The notes below the pieces were generated by a model. That model made no database searches and was not told the origin of the DNA. It worked only from the letters and a program-made list of their open reading frames with translations. 64,000 nt of DNA from positions 60,643,213-60,707,212 of the forward strand of contig CM066740.1 of the NCBI GenBank assembly GCA_033961575.1. Direction: 5' to 3'. Shown here piece by piece: positions 22,470 to 34,405 of the stretch. The first letter of the stretch is position 1, and every line of letters begins with the position of its first letter. The DNA is from Aselliscus stoliczkanus (taxonomy: Eukaryota > Chordata > Mammalia > Chiroptera > Hipposideridae). The translations under genes were made by a program, and so were the position numbers.

Positions 22470-23445
22470 CAAGGTGGCGGAGTACGTAGACACCATGTTT
22501 GCCTCATCCTATGAACACATCAGAACAATCAACCTGGAGTACCATCTGAAATCTAGCTGAGGAGAAGTTATATAACTAAGGATATAAAGAAGAAGCCATA
22601 TTGAGACTGGTAGGAGGGGTAGAGATAAGAAATGGGCTGGCCCCCAACCTCCATGCAGCAAATGAAAATTGGGAAAGATATATCAGCCATAAGTGTTGTG
22701 CCCTGAAGACTGAGTAACCTCACCTTCACATAAGTCTTTCTAGTGTGGACTACTGGTGCTAGGAGGAGGAGCCCCCACAATATTTGGCTGTGAAAAACAG
22801 TGGGGATTCTGACTATCTGGGCAGGACGGAAGGCTGTGGGAAACCGAGACATCCTCCTAAAGGGCCTGCACAGTCTCACTCACAGGCACTCAGCCTGTGT
22901 TCCGGTAGAGGGATAGTGACTCGGGAGCGCTGGATATATACAGGAGTCACACAACCCACACAAGGGACACTCCTGGAACACCCAGTGTAGGACCAGGGAG
23001 ACTGTGCCACTGGGTCCCACAGGGCACCTAAGGCCACTGGGCAAGACTGGGAGACATGGCTGATCTACCTAATACATAGAAACAAACATAGAGAGGCAGC
23101 CAAAATTAGGAAACAAATAAATACATCCCAAATGAAAGAACAGGAGAGAACTCCAGGAAAAGAACTAAACAAAGTGGAGGCAAGCAACCTATCAGATGCA
23201 AAGTTCAATACACTGGTTATAAGGAGGTTCAAGGAACTTAGTGAGAACTTCAACAAAGAGATAGCAATCATAGAAAAAGACTTAGACACCATTAAAAATA
23301 AAAATAAGAAAAAACAGAAGTGAAAAATACAATAACTGAAATGAATGCACTAAAAGGAATCACCAGCAGACTAGATAAGGCAGCAGATCGAATCAATGAT
23401 TTGGAAAACAAGGTAGTATAAAACTCCCAATTGGAACAGCAAAAA

Positions 23446-23492
<47 letters not shown>

Positions 23493-24032
23493 AGTTTAAG
23501 AGACCTCTGGGGCAACATCAAGCATAACAACATTTGCATTATAGGGCTACCAGAAGAAAAGAGAGAAAGCAAGAGATTGAGAGCCTATTTTGAGAAGTAA
23601 TGACTGAAAAATTTCTTAACCTGGCAAAGAAAATAGACATACAAGCCCAGGAAGTGTAGAGATCCCCAAACAAGATGAATCCAAAAAGGCCCACAGCAAG
23701 ACACATTATAATTTAGATGGAAAAGGTTAAAGCCCAAGAGAGAATCCTAAAAGCAGCAAGAGAAACGCAACTAGTAACTTATAAGGGAGCTCCCATAAGA
23801 TTGCCAGCTGATTTCTCAATGGAAGCTTTGCTGGCTGGAAGGGATTGGCAAGAAATATTAAAAGTGATGAAAAGCAAGAATCTATAAGGATCTATTCTAC
23901 CCAGTATGGCTATCATTTAAAATCGAAGAACAGATAAAGAGCTTCCTAGAGAAGAGAAAGCTAAAGGAGTTCATCACCATCAAACCAGTATTAGCAGGAA
24001 TGTTAGAGGGACCTTTTTAATGTGGGGAAAAA

Positions 24033-24034
<2 letters not shown>

Positions 24035-24085
<51 letters not shown>
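24035..24085. repeat. (TA)n microsatellite
   Basis: About 25 uninterrupted TA units between ORF1 and ORF2 of L1 element H. Confidence 0.95.
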
Positions 24086-24088
<3 letters not shown>

Positions 24089-25194
24089 TAATACGATGGC
24101 AATAAGTACATATCTATCAATAATTACTTTCAATGTAAGTGGATTAAGTGCTCTAATCAAAAACATAGGGTAGCTGAATGGAAAAGAAAACATATTCTTA
24201 CATATGCTACCTACAAGAGACTCACTTTAGACTGAAAGGCATACAGACTGAAAGTAAAGGGGTGGAAAAAGTTATTTCATGGAAATGGAGAACAAAAAAA
24301 GCTGGGGTAGCAATACTTATACCAGACAAAATGCACTTTAAAACAAAGGTTATAACAAGATTCAAAGAAGGACCCTGTAATCTCACTTCTGGATATTTAT
24401 CTGAAGAAACTCAAAATGCTACTTTGATGGGAAATGTGCATGCACATGTTTACTGCAACATTATTTACAATGGCCAAGATATGGAGGCAGCCTGCATGTT
24501 CATCAATGAATGAATGGATAAAGAGGAGGTGGTACATATATACAGTGGAATATTGCTTGGCCTTGGAAGGGAATGGGTTCTTGCCATCTGTGGCAGCATG
24601 GATGGACCTGAAGGGTATTGTGCTGAGGAGTACGCCAGACAGAGAAAGACAGATGTAATGTGATTTCGCTTATATGTGGAATCTAAATAACAAACAGACA
24701 AAATAGAAACACGCTCATACATACAAAGAACATTCTGATGGTTGCCTGTTGGGAGGGCAGTTGAGGTGGTTGATGAAAAACCAGGAAGGGATTAAGAAGT
24801 ACAAATTGATTGTTACAAAGTAGTCATGGGGATGTAGGGCATAGCACAAGGAATATAGTCAATAATATTGTAATAACTATGTATGGTGTCAGACGGGTTT
24901 ATTGGGGTGATAAATGGAAGGGGTGTTGGGAGATAAGGTGAAAAAGATAAAAGGATTAAGAAATACAAATTGGTAGTTACAAAATTGTCATGGAGATGTA
25001 AACTAAAGCATAGGGAATATAGTCATAATATGGTAATGGCTATGTATAGTACCAGGTGAGTACTAGACTGGTCAGTGGGAATCACTCCTTAAATTATACA
25101 AATGTCTAACCACTATGCAGTACACCTGAAATTAGTACAAAATAATATTGAATGTAAATTGTAATTGAAAAGTTAAAAAAGTGGCGGGGGGTGG

Positions 25195-25440
25195 GGGGAG
25201 ATGTGAAGGGGAATAATGGTTTCAAATTTCCAGGTATAAAACAAATAAATTGTGGGTATGTAATGTACAGCATGGGGAATATAACCAATAATATTGTGAT
25301 AACATAGGATGGTGTCAGATGATTGCTGGAGTTATTGTGATCACTTCTTTAGGTACATAAATGTTGAACAACTGTGATGTACACCTGAAACTGATATAAT
25401 ATTGTATGTTAGCTATATTTTTTAATTTAAAAAAATCTTT
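25195..25440 (+). mobile_element. LINE-1 3' end fragment
   Basis: A second 3' UTR copy ('tgtacagcatggggaatata', 'gtacacctgaaactgatata') directly after the 3' end of element H, ending in an A/T-rich tail. It is truncated at its 5' end. Confidence 0.65.
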
Positions 25441-27022
25441 TTAAAAATTGCAACTAGACTACAGAACAACCATTATTGATAATTACTTGAAGTCTAGCTG
25501 AACAGAAGATCTACAACCAAGTACATATGGAAAAAGCCACCTCAACTGGTAGGAGGGGTGGAGACACAGAACAGTTTGGTCCCACACCCACATGTGGCAC
25601 TTAAAAATCAGGAGGGATATCTCAGCTGTGGAGGTCTCCTCTGAGGAGCAAGGGGTCCCAGCCCCACACCAGGCTTCCCAGCCCAAGGTTCCAGGATGAG
25701 AGGTCTGGGAAGAGATGTCCCCACAACTTGTGGTTGTGAAAACCAGTGGAGAATATGGCTGAGTGAAACAGAGGGCTCTGGAGTCCTAGGAGTTCTTTTA
25801 AAGGGCCTGCACATGCAATTACTCCCTAAGTGACTCAGTCACTTTGACCTCCAGTACTGGGGTAGCAGCTCAAAAGGTGTCAGGAACATATGGGGAGCAT
25901 TAACTGAACTGTCTGTCTTCAGGGCAAGTGCTGGAGGGGCAGTTGTTCCCACACAGAAATGCTGACAGAATCCACTATTTCTTTGTTGAGCCCTCCTCCA
26001 ACCCAACCTGCAGACTCAGGCAGCTGCCATATCTGAGTCTCTATCAATCTAGCAAACAGTGTTCATCCTGCCCTAGTGATTCCCTGAGAGCCCACCCCAG
26101 TCTACTTGCTGACCCACCCAGGCCACTTCCTTTGGCTTTTCCATACAAACAGCCTGTCTTGGCTCATGCTGTGACATTCCTAAAAACTCAAACAAGCAGC
26201 AATTGTCCTCAATGTGCTCCCTACCTCATGCCGAGCAGCCCCAAGCCCAACAGTAGTGGCAGCTGGCCTCAGTTCCTTGCTTAGCCTCTCCCAGGCATGT
26301 CCAAGCCTAGCACTGGTGGCTGCCATCTGCAGATTGCTTTTTGGTTCATATCAGGTAGCCCTGAGCAAGGCACAGGCTGTGGCTGAACTTGGCCTGTGTT
26401 GGGGTCTCTTCAAGAAGGCTCTGGGGATCAGCATTCCTGTTGACTGATGGACCAAGCCTGAGTACCACCCAGCTGCCTGTGCAGGTTACATGCCCAAAGG
26501 GCGCACTGGGCAGTCACCAGAGTCCCACTAAAGCAAATTTTGCTCCATAGGTTCAGCCCCTGCACATAAGCTCCTCCATTGTAGTCACAGCCAGTCCTCA
26601 CAGCCAATCAGCCTAAGAATCAATCCCTCCAAAAAATATGCATGCAGCAACCAAGACTCAACTACAATAGGAATGTACACACAATCCACACAATGGAATA
26701 CCAAGTTCAGGTGACAAGGGAGACTGCACCACTGGGCCATGTAGGACACCTACTACATTAGGACATTTTACTAAGACTGGGAGACATAGCAGATCTACCC
26801 AATACATAGAAACAAACACAGGGAGTCTACCAAAATGGGGAGACAAATGTGTCCCAATTGAAAGAACAGAACAAAACTCCAGAAAAAGAACTAAAAGAAA
26901 TGGAGAAAAGTAATGTAGCAGATGCAGAGTTCAAAACATTGGTTATAAGGATGCTCAATAATCTCAAGGAGAACTTCAACAAAGAGATTGAAAACATAAA
27001 AATGGAGATAGAAAATATTAAA

Positions 27023-28267
27023 TGCTGGGGGCCGACAATACCCCAATGTCTGACAAGGTTACATTACAGTAAAAATCCACGCTCAGCACTGGATGACTGG
27101 GATGCTGCCTTATGGTTGGCCATGTAATATCTCCTGTCTCTATGAACCCATGTGCCTTTCCTCTACATCAAATCCTATAGGAAACAGTACTTTCACTGCA
27201 TTTTTGGCAAGTTCCTGGAGTACCCCAATACGAGCTGGCTGCGTAAGTCAATGATGGGCAAGATTTCCTAAAAAGGAAACAACCTAAGACAGGCTACAGC
27301 CCCGTTGGGGACCCCAGGACTGAGAAAAAGGGGACTCAAGGCCCTTGGAAACTGAGGCTTAGGCCTCTGGCCACATAGGCCAACAGCCTGTCTGTGAGAA
27401 ACTGACAGCCTCTGTGAAAAACTGATGATATCATTCGTCCTTGAGCTTACTTGCCTATGTTGCTGTGAAAAATCTCTTTGGAGACCAAGGTCTCTCGGCC
27501 ATGAGAGTTCCAATAACAGACAACTTACTGACCACGGGGTATGTTAATTAACAGCCTTGTTTTGATTCTTTGCCTTGTACATTGCTGTAGCAACGGATAT
27601 TGATTGAAGCTTTGACTGAAAAACAGATGTTACCCTCTGTTGAAATAATATTTAGTCCCCATAGGATAAGAGAGGTTTGAGACTTCCTTTTATTACTAAG
27701 TATTGTAATCACATAGGAATAGACTTTAGATAAATTTTACCCTAAGCACAGCCACTCCTAGTTTTGTTTTGTATTTTTGAGGGCAATGTCATTGGCCCTC
27801 ATATATGGGACCTGAACTGGGGCCGCTGGCTTCCCAAGCCAGCACTTAACTGCTGTGCCACTCGGCCGGGCTGCTAGTTTTTTAGTAATAGCTCAAGTCT
27901 GCGCCCTGTGAGTTTTGTAATTATACTTAGCTACTGGAATTTGGATAATGACTAGGTAGTCATGGTAACCACTCTTCAGACGATAAGTGAATACTTGAAC
28001 ATAGAATAGGTCACAGTGTACTCTGGAGAGAGCAATTACAAAAAAATAAAGACTGTAAAAGTCCTAAGAAAAACAAAACATCAAAACTATGTGAAACATA
28101 ATTTGGGATTGGAATATTGGTTGAGTCCCTATAAAAAGGGACATGCTGTAATAATAAAGTATGACACTCCTGTGAAACTCTTTCTGGTGTCTCCATTCTT
28201 TTTTTTCCTCACCGATGCCATCCCCACCTGAGGGAACCCCTGGACTTGTGGGGGATGGCTCCCCGCA
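27023..28267 (+). mobile_element. Solo LTR, class II (ERVK-like), in LINE-1 ORF1
   Basis: It starts TGCTGGGGGCCGACA and ends CTCCCCGCA. Flanking 6-mers are 'attaaa' (27017-27022) and 'actaaa' (28268-28273), 5 of 6 identical. TATA box at 28130-28137 and AATAAA at 28153-28158. The last ~250 bases resemble the LTR at 17777 ('cacagtgtgcc/ctctggagag', 'tccctataaaaagg', 'aataaagtatgacac'). No internal genes are present. A SINE is inserted at 27766-27873. At 1245 bp it is longer than the other LTR; the upstream half differs. Confidence 0.8.
27766..27873 (-). mobile_element. Short tRNA-derived SINE (antisense)
   Basis: 'gagggcaatgtcattggccc' to 'cactcggccgggct' is the reversed SINE. 8-bp duplication 'ctagtttt' (27758-27765 and 27874-27881). 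Confidence 0.85.
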
Positions 28268-29709
28268 ACTAAAAAGAACCAGTAAAAAGAAGAATACAAT
28301 AACTGAAATGAAGAATACATTACAGGGAATCAACAGTAGATTAGGTGAAACAGGCAATCAAATCAGTGATTTGGAAGACAAGGTAGCATTAAACACCCAA
28401 TCAGAACAGCAGAAAGAAAAAAGAATCCAAAAAGTGAGGACAGTTTAAGGGGCCTCTGGGACAACATTAAGCATACCAACATTTGCATCATATGGGTACT
28501 AGAAGGAGGAGAGGAAGAACAAGGGATTGAAAACTTATTTGAAGAAATAATAATTGAAAATTTCCCTAACCTGGTGAATGAAATAGACATATAAGCTCAG
28601 GAAGTGCAGAGAGTCCCAAACAGGATGAACCCAAAGAGGCCCACACCAAGACACATCATAATTAAAATGCCAAAGATTAAAGACAAAGAGATAATCTTAA
28701 AAGCAGCAAGAGAAAAGCAGTGAGTTACCTACAAGGGAGTCCGTATAAGACTGTCATCTAATTTCAAAACAAAAATATGAATAATAACATGGCAATAACT
28801 ACATATCTATCAACAGTTACTTTCAATGTAAGTAAATTAAATGCTCCATTCAAAAAATAGGGTGGCTGAATGGATAAGAAAACAAGACCCTTAGATATAC
28901 TGCCTACAAGACGCTCACTTCAGATTGAAAAAAACACACTGACTGAAAGTAAAGGGATAGGAAAATGATATTTCTTGAAAATGGAAACAAAAACAAAAAA
29001 AGGAAAAGCAGGGATAGCAATACTTATATCAGACAAAATAGACTTTAAAACAAAGGCCCTAAAAAGAGACAAAGAAAGATTCTGAAATCCGATTTCTGGG
29101 TATTTATTCTAAGAAACCCCGAACACTACATATGCATCCACAAGATCATTTCAGCAGTACTTACAATAGCCAAGTCATGGAAAAATCTTGGGTATCCATC
29201 TATATATGAATGGATAAAGAAGAGGTGGTACATATATCAGTGGAATATTACTCAGCCATAAAAAGGAATGAAATCTTGCCATCTGCAAAAACATAGATGC
29301 ACCTAGAAGGCATTGGTTGAGTGGAGTAAGTCAGGCAGAGAAAGACAAATGCCATATGATTTCACTTATATGGGGAATGCAAACAAAATAAAAAAGAAAC
29401 AAATGCATAGATACAGAGAACGTTTTGATGGTTGCCAGCTGGGAGGGGTGTTAGCAGGTGGATGAAAAAGGTGAAGGCATTAAGAAGTACAAATTGATGA
29501 TTAAAAAATATTGATGGGGATGTAAAGTATAGCATAAGGAATGTAAATAATATTGTAATAACTATGTGTGGTGTCAAATGGGACTAGATTTATCCAGGTG
29601 ATTGCTTTGTGAGTTATATAACTATCTAATCACTGTTATACACCTGAAACTAACAATATTTTACATCTCTGTAATTTAAAAATAAAACCATTATTAAAAC
29701 AAAGAATGA

Positions 29710-30168
29710 GGGCCGGCCGAGTGGTGCACTGGTTAAGAGCTGGGTTGGGATGCCAGTATCCCCAGTTTGGATCCCACATGTGAGGGCCAGTGACACTGTC
29801 CTCTACATCTAAGATGGTGAACAACAGCTCCACCTGGAGCTGGGTTGCTGTGAATCCCCGGGACGGCATAGCTGCAGGCCTGCTGCTGTGGGCTGCCATA
29901 AGGTAGAGTGAGTGGCCGGCAGCCAGCGTGAGCAGCTGGCAGCCACAGTGAGCTGCCAAGAGCTGCTGTGAGTGGCCATCCAGATGCTGGCGATGGATCT
30001 GCCTCACCAGAGAAGAGCGCAATGATGATAACAACATGGGCCAGTGAAGCAATGTCCTCCGCAGCTAGAGTCAGGAGCAGGGGGACAGCGACTTGTCTGT
30101 TCCCTTTCCATGATTCTCCAATGCTGTTCCCCTCACCCACTTTCCCAATGAAATCTTTATAAAAAAAA
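29710..30168 (+). mobile_element. Long tRNA-derived SINE
   Basis: Head 'gggccggccgagtggtgcac', then 'gtcctctacatctaagatgg', a GCTG-rich body and 'ttcccctcacccactttccc' before the A-tail. 9-bp duplication 'aaagaatga' (29701-29709 and 30169-30177). The 180-residue antisense open frame across it is SINE sequence, not a gene. Confidence 0.9.
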
Positions 30169-30369
30169 AAAGAATGAATGGGATTAAGGTAGTAGTAATG
30201 AAAGATACTCCAGCTATTGGCAATAAAACAAATAAGCACAGTGGAAGAAAAATTCAGTGAAAAAGAGAATGGCAAGTAGTCGAATGTAGCTAAAATATTA
30301 AAATTTATGTTTTAGAACTCTTAAGGTACCATAGAACTTTTATTTAACAAAATAATAAGAGCATACAAT

Positions 30370-31430
30370 GTGTGATCAAAAAATACGGTGAATGTTTAAA
30401 TTTTAAAAACTTATTACAGGGCCGGCCGAGTGGCGTGTTGGTTAACAGCTCACTTGGGACATCAGCGGCCCCGGTTCGGATCCCACATGTGAGGACCAGT
30501 GACACTGTCCTCTACAGCTAAGATGGTGAACAACAGCTCCACTTAGAGCTGGACTTCTGTGATTCCCTGAGACAGCATAGCTGCAGCCCCTGCTGCATTA
30601 GGCTGCCACAGGCTACAGTGAGTGGCCAGCAGCCAGCGTGAGCAGCTGGCAGCCAGTGTGAGCTGACAAGAGCTGCTGTGAGCAGACATCCAGAAGCTGG
30701 CGACTGATCTGCCTCACCCGAGAAGAGTGCAATGATGATACCAACATGGGCCAGTGAAGCAACGTCCTCCACAACTAGACTGAAGAACAAAAGATAGCAA
30801 TTTGTCTGTTCCCCTTCCCTGGTTCCCCAACGCTATTCCCCTCCCCCAATTCCCCAATTAAAAACAAAAAAAAAAACTTATTACAGTAAAAGACACACTG
30901 ACATTAATTCCCCTCAAAACACTCACCCTCATTTTGAACACACTTATCCCAATATTCTTGCAATCCTCTGCAAGAATCCCATCTTTCTGAAGCAGTCCTT
31001 GAAGTCCTCTTTTGTAAGTGTCTTTAGTTGCATTGTTGTGGCTGCCTTGGTGACCTGAATTGATTCGAAACATTCACCTTTCATGGTTGTTTTGACTTTG
31101 GGGAAGAGCTAGAAGTTGCATGGTGCCAGATTTGGTGAATAAGGTGAATGAAGACATACTGTAATGGTTTTATTTGACAGAAATTGCCATACTAGAAGCG
31201 ATGTGTGACACAGAGTCTTTCTGTTGTAATCAAAATATATGGTGCATGCTGCTGCAGAGTGCCATCCAAAAGAAAGGCAGGGATCTTCAATACTGGAAGT
31301 GATGAATGCCGAATCCCACATCTCTGTGTACTGTGTGGCTCTACAGAAAGAACAGTTACCAGAAATCTCTACCTCCTTTAAGTCTTTGAGTAGTTTTAAG
31401 GGTTCTCCTCCCATTGCTCCAGTCATTTAG
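30370..31430 (-). mobile_element. Mariner remnant of a second type
   Basis: The 3' terminal repeat 'tgtgatcaaaaaatacggtg' at about 30372 and minus-strand transposase pieces (31426-31109 and 31073-30858: SLLVWQFLSNKTITV, PYSPNLAPCNF) identify a mariner different from the two at 9.6 and 13.5 kb. The frame is broken and I find no matching 5' repeat, so the far end is truncated. A long SINE is inserted at 30420-30871. Confidence 0.75.
30420..30871 (+). mobile_element. Long tRNA-derived SINE
   Basis: Head 'gggccggccgagtggcgtgt', body and 'cccccaattccccaatt' end. Perfect 15-bp duplication 'aaaaacttattacag' (30405-30419 and 30872-30886) inside the mariner. Confidence 0.93.
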
Positions 31431-33424
31431 AGTTGAAGGTAATACATGTTTCCTTAAATCATGTGATCAGCTGTCTTGCTTTCAGTTTCAGTGATATGCT
31501 GTGTCAGAATGATGGAATTTTCTTCAGCATGGGATAGTGCAAAGGTAGGTTAACTACTGCTGGTTGCCCATTTTTATAAGGCTTATGAGCTATATAGAAT
31601 GATTTTTACATTTTTGAATGGTTGAAAATCAAAAGATTTAAAGACACGGAAAATTTGAAATTCAGACTTAAGTATCCGTGAAGGGTTTTTTTTTGAAACC
31701 CAGCCACACCCATTCATTTACCTGTTGCTTTCACTCTATAGCTGCAGACTTAAGCAGTAACAACAGAGACCAGCAAAGCTGAAAATATAGCTACGTGACC
31801 CTTTACAGAAAAGTTTGCCACCTCTCAGTAGTATAGTTCATGATATTGTGAAAAGAAAAGAACAAACCTACAACTGTGAGGAATGCTTCCACAAAAACAA
31901 AAGTGATGTCATCAGTAGTCACTGGTGTGGGAGGAGAGCCTTGGGAGCTGATCTGTTGACCCAAAGAAATGGATGCATAGCATCAGACATGAAATAAATC
32001 TCAGTCTTTTCCTTATATATACCTCTGGTCCCTGAATTGAGCAATCTTCTATAACAAGGATTCTCAGAGTTTGTACATTAGCAATGTGTGTTAATCCACT
32101 TCTCTGTTGAGTTACTTGTCTTTTGATCTGTCTTCAAAAATATATATTTTCAGGCCAGATAATAAGTAGTATTTTTACTTACTGCATAGCACTTTATTGT
32201 CTTGAATTTTAGGTGTGATAACAAAAAAAAATTTGTGTATTTGATATGGGAGTATTTTGAGAGCAGCTCAACTGAGTCATTTCTAATTTACCAGGAACAT
32301 GCTTGCTGTAAATTTTATGTTGGTCAGTTTTTTACAAATTAAACTTTCTCCTTTATCTCTTCTTTTGAAACTTCTGACATATAAGTATGAAGAATCAAAT
32401 TATTAACCGTATATTTTCCTCTTTCTTAGAAGAATCCAAAGGTCATTAGGGACCTTTTCAAACTTGATGGAGATTTTGAGTGAGATATAAGAAAAGTAGA
32501 TATTAGTTTGTGATGAATATGTTTATGGTTTAATCTCTCCGATATCTGTAGAAGTCTTTCTCATTTCTATGACCAAAAACAACTCTGATCTGAAAAGGGG
32601 TAGATTGTTACCATGTTGAACAGCTAGAGGGCTATGCCTAAGGATTTGTCATTTAAGAGTTTTATTTCTGATGGTAACAAAAATATGAGGATATCTAAAT
32701 CATATGTGTGGTAAGCAGTAGCTAGGAAGGAAGACATAGTACTCAAAATCATGGCAGTAGTCTAGAATGTGGGGCTATAACCTAGAAATAAGAATTTAAC
32801 AGGGAAAATGAAAGTCTCACATTTAATTAAAAAAAAATATTTTTAAAATATAGTATGAAGCTGCTGGCCTGAAAAAATTCAAGAGGAAAAAGATCTAGGT
32901 AGTTTATTTACCAGCACCATGTAAAATATGGAAAAACTGTCAAGTTATTTTAAAAAGCAATATTAGATTGTATTGTGCCAAAATCAACAAAATAATCATG
33001 TAACACTTTGATCAGATTTGGTTGGTACATTTTATCAATAAGTCTGATGAGCCATTATAATAGTAAGAAGGTCTAAAAACATTATAAGGATGAGGAATGA
33101 TTGAAAATTGGAAGAGGGAATGACAGTTAACTGATTATGTTAGCTTGTCTTCAATACCTGATTGGTCTTTCTGTATTGCTCAGCAAAGACCCAGACTACA
33201 GCCCTTCACTTGAAGTTAGGTTTAGGCTTGTAATTAAAATTTTATCAAAATAATATGTGTGGAAGAGAATAACACAATTTGAAAGAAGTTATTGGCATTG
33301 GCATTTGGCATTAGGCTAAACAAACAAACAAACAAACAAACAAAAACAACCTATGTAATTCCTAAGTTGCTTTTCAACTTAAGTCTTGGGTATTTATGGG
33401 TGATAACTATCACACCTTAACAAT
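31431..33424. other. Intron 1 sequence, no recognised feature
   Basis: About 2 kb of AT-rich apparently single-copy sequence. It contains a short (CAAA)n at 33319-33346. No exon, RNA gene or identifiable repeat was recognised. Confidence 0.5.
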
Positions 33425-34170
33425 TTATTTGATTAATAAATATTTTGAACACTTACTATATAGCAAGTATCATGCCTAGTAATTGACATTTATTATATAC
33501 TTTAATACTCACAACAACCCTGTAATAGATTCCATTTATGTCTTCTTTTACAAATAAGTAAAGTGACACTCAAAAAGGTTAAATAGGGCCGGCCGAGTGG
33601 CAAGTTGGTTAAGAGCTGGCTTGGGATGCCAGCTCTGAGCAGCCGGGCCCCGGTTCGGATCCCACATATGAGGGCCAGTGACACTGCCCTCTATAGCTAA
33701 GATGGTGGACAGCAGCTTCATCTGGAGCTGGGCTCCTGTGAATCACTGGCGATAGTATAGCTGCAGCCCCTGCTGCAGTGGGCAGCCATAAACTACAGTG
33801 AGTGGCCGGCAGCCAACGTGAGCGTCTGGCAGCTGGTATGAGCTGCCAAGAGCCACCAGGAGCAACCGTCCAGAGGCCTGCCTAACCCCGGAAGAATACA
33901 ATGATAATACAAACATGGCCAGTGAAGCAACATCCTCCACAACTAGACTGAAGAACAAAAGGACAGCAACTTGTCTGTTCCCCTTCCCCGATTCCCCAAT
34001 GCTGTTCCCCTCCCCCAATTAGCCAATAAAAATCTTTTTTTTAAAAAAAAGGCTAAATAAAATTTCCCAAGGTTATGTATGTATCAAGTGAGCCATTTGT
34101 GGAATTCAAGCTCACATCTCTCTAGTTCCAGAGCTAATACAGTTAATTGGTATGTTTTACCGATTCCTCT
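33425..34170 (+). repeat. MIR remnant split by a long SINE
   Basis: 'gaacacttactatatagcaa', 'ctttaatactcacaacaacc' and 'acaaataagtaaagtgacac' on the left and 'aaatttcccaaggttatgta' and 'attcaagctcacatctctct' on the right follow the MIR order. The long SINE 33586-34045 sits between them. Confidence 0.75.
33586..34045 (+). mobile_element. Long tRNA-derived SINE
   Basis: Head 'gggccggccgagtggcaagt' and full body with A-tail. 14-bp duplication with one mismatch, 'aaaaaggttaaata' (33572-33585) and 'aaaaaggctaaata' (34046-34059). Confidence 0.9.
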
Positions 34171-34405
34171 GTGTGAGTTGCTTATTTAACAACAAATGAT
34201 AGTGTAGTATATAAAAATAATGCTTGTTGTTTCTATCTTTATAGGGAAACTAGACATTTCCATCTGATGCTGTAGTTGAAATGGTATAATATAAATGAGA
34301 TCCTTAACTTTTATAATTTTGGTATGTAATATTAGAGTCAATTTGTAACATGAAATTCATTTTAGGAATTTTGATGACCAAATTCTCTTAAAAAGTCAAA
34401 TGGCG

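Larger units (their letters stand above)
22253..25190 (+). mobile_element. LINE-1 deletion derivative H (EN joined to ORF2 C-terminus)
   Basis: It starts near 22253 with an L1 5' end ('caagatggcagagtaggtaa'). The start is partly duplicated: a second 'caag(g)tggcggagta...gacaccatgtttgcc' lies at 22470. ORF1 begins near 23132 (63 open codons, FNTLVIRRFKELSENFNKEI), then meets a stop and an (AAAT)n run at 23445-23493, as in the L1 at 10.2-12.6 kb. ORF2 begins near 24090. After about 90 endonuclease codons it jumps at about 24363-24380 directly to the ORF2 C-terminal region ('cacttctggatatttatctg'), losing the rest of the endonuclease and the whole reverse transcriptase. The 3' UTR follows. A (TA)n run sits at 24035-24085. 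Confidence 0.8.
25451..29700 (+). mobile_element. LINE-1 deletion derivative I (same junction type as H)
   Basis: 5' UTR from about 25451, ORF1 from about 26849 (EKELKEMEKSNVADAEFKTL). It is interrupted by a solo LTR (27023-28267) and resumes at 28274 ('gaatacaataactgaaatga'). ORF1 continues to about 28770. ORF2 starts near 28793 and again jumps, at about 29065-29090, from endonuclease codon ~90 to the C-terminal region ('gatttctgggtatttattct'). Both sides of the junction match element H. It ends in the 3' UTR near 29700. All frames are broken. Confidence 0.8.

Noticed and set aside
29733..30275. 180-codon antisense open frame and similar frames over long SINEs
   Set aside because: The translation is SINE sequence (repeated AAH/GCRPL phrases) and recurs over every long SINE; no conserved protein.
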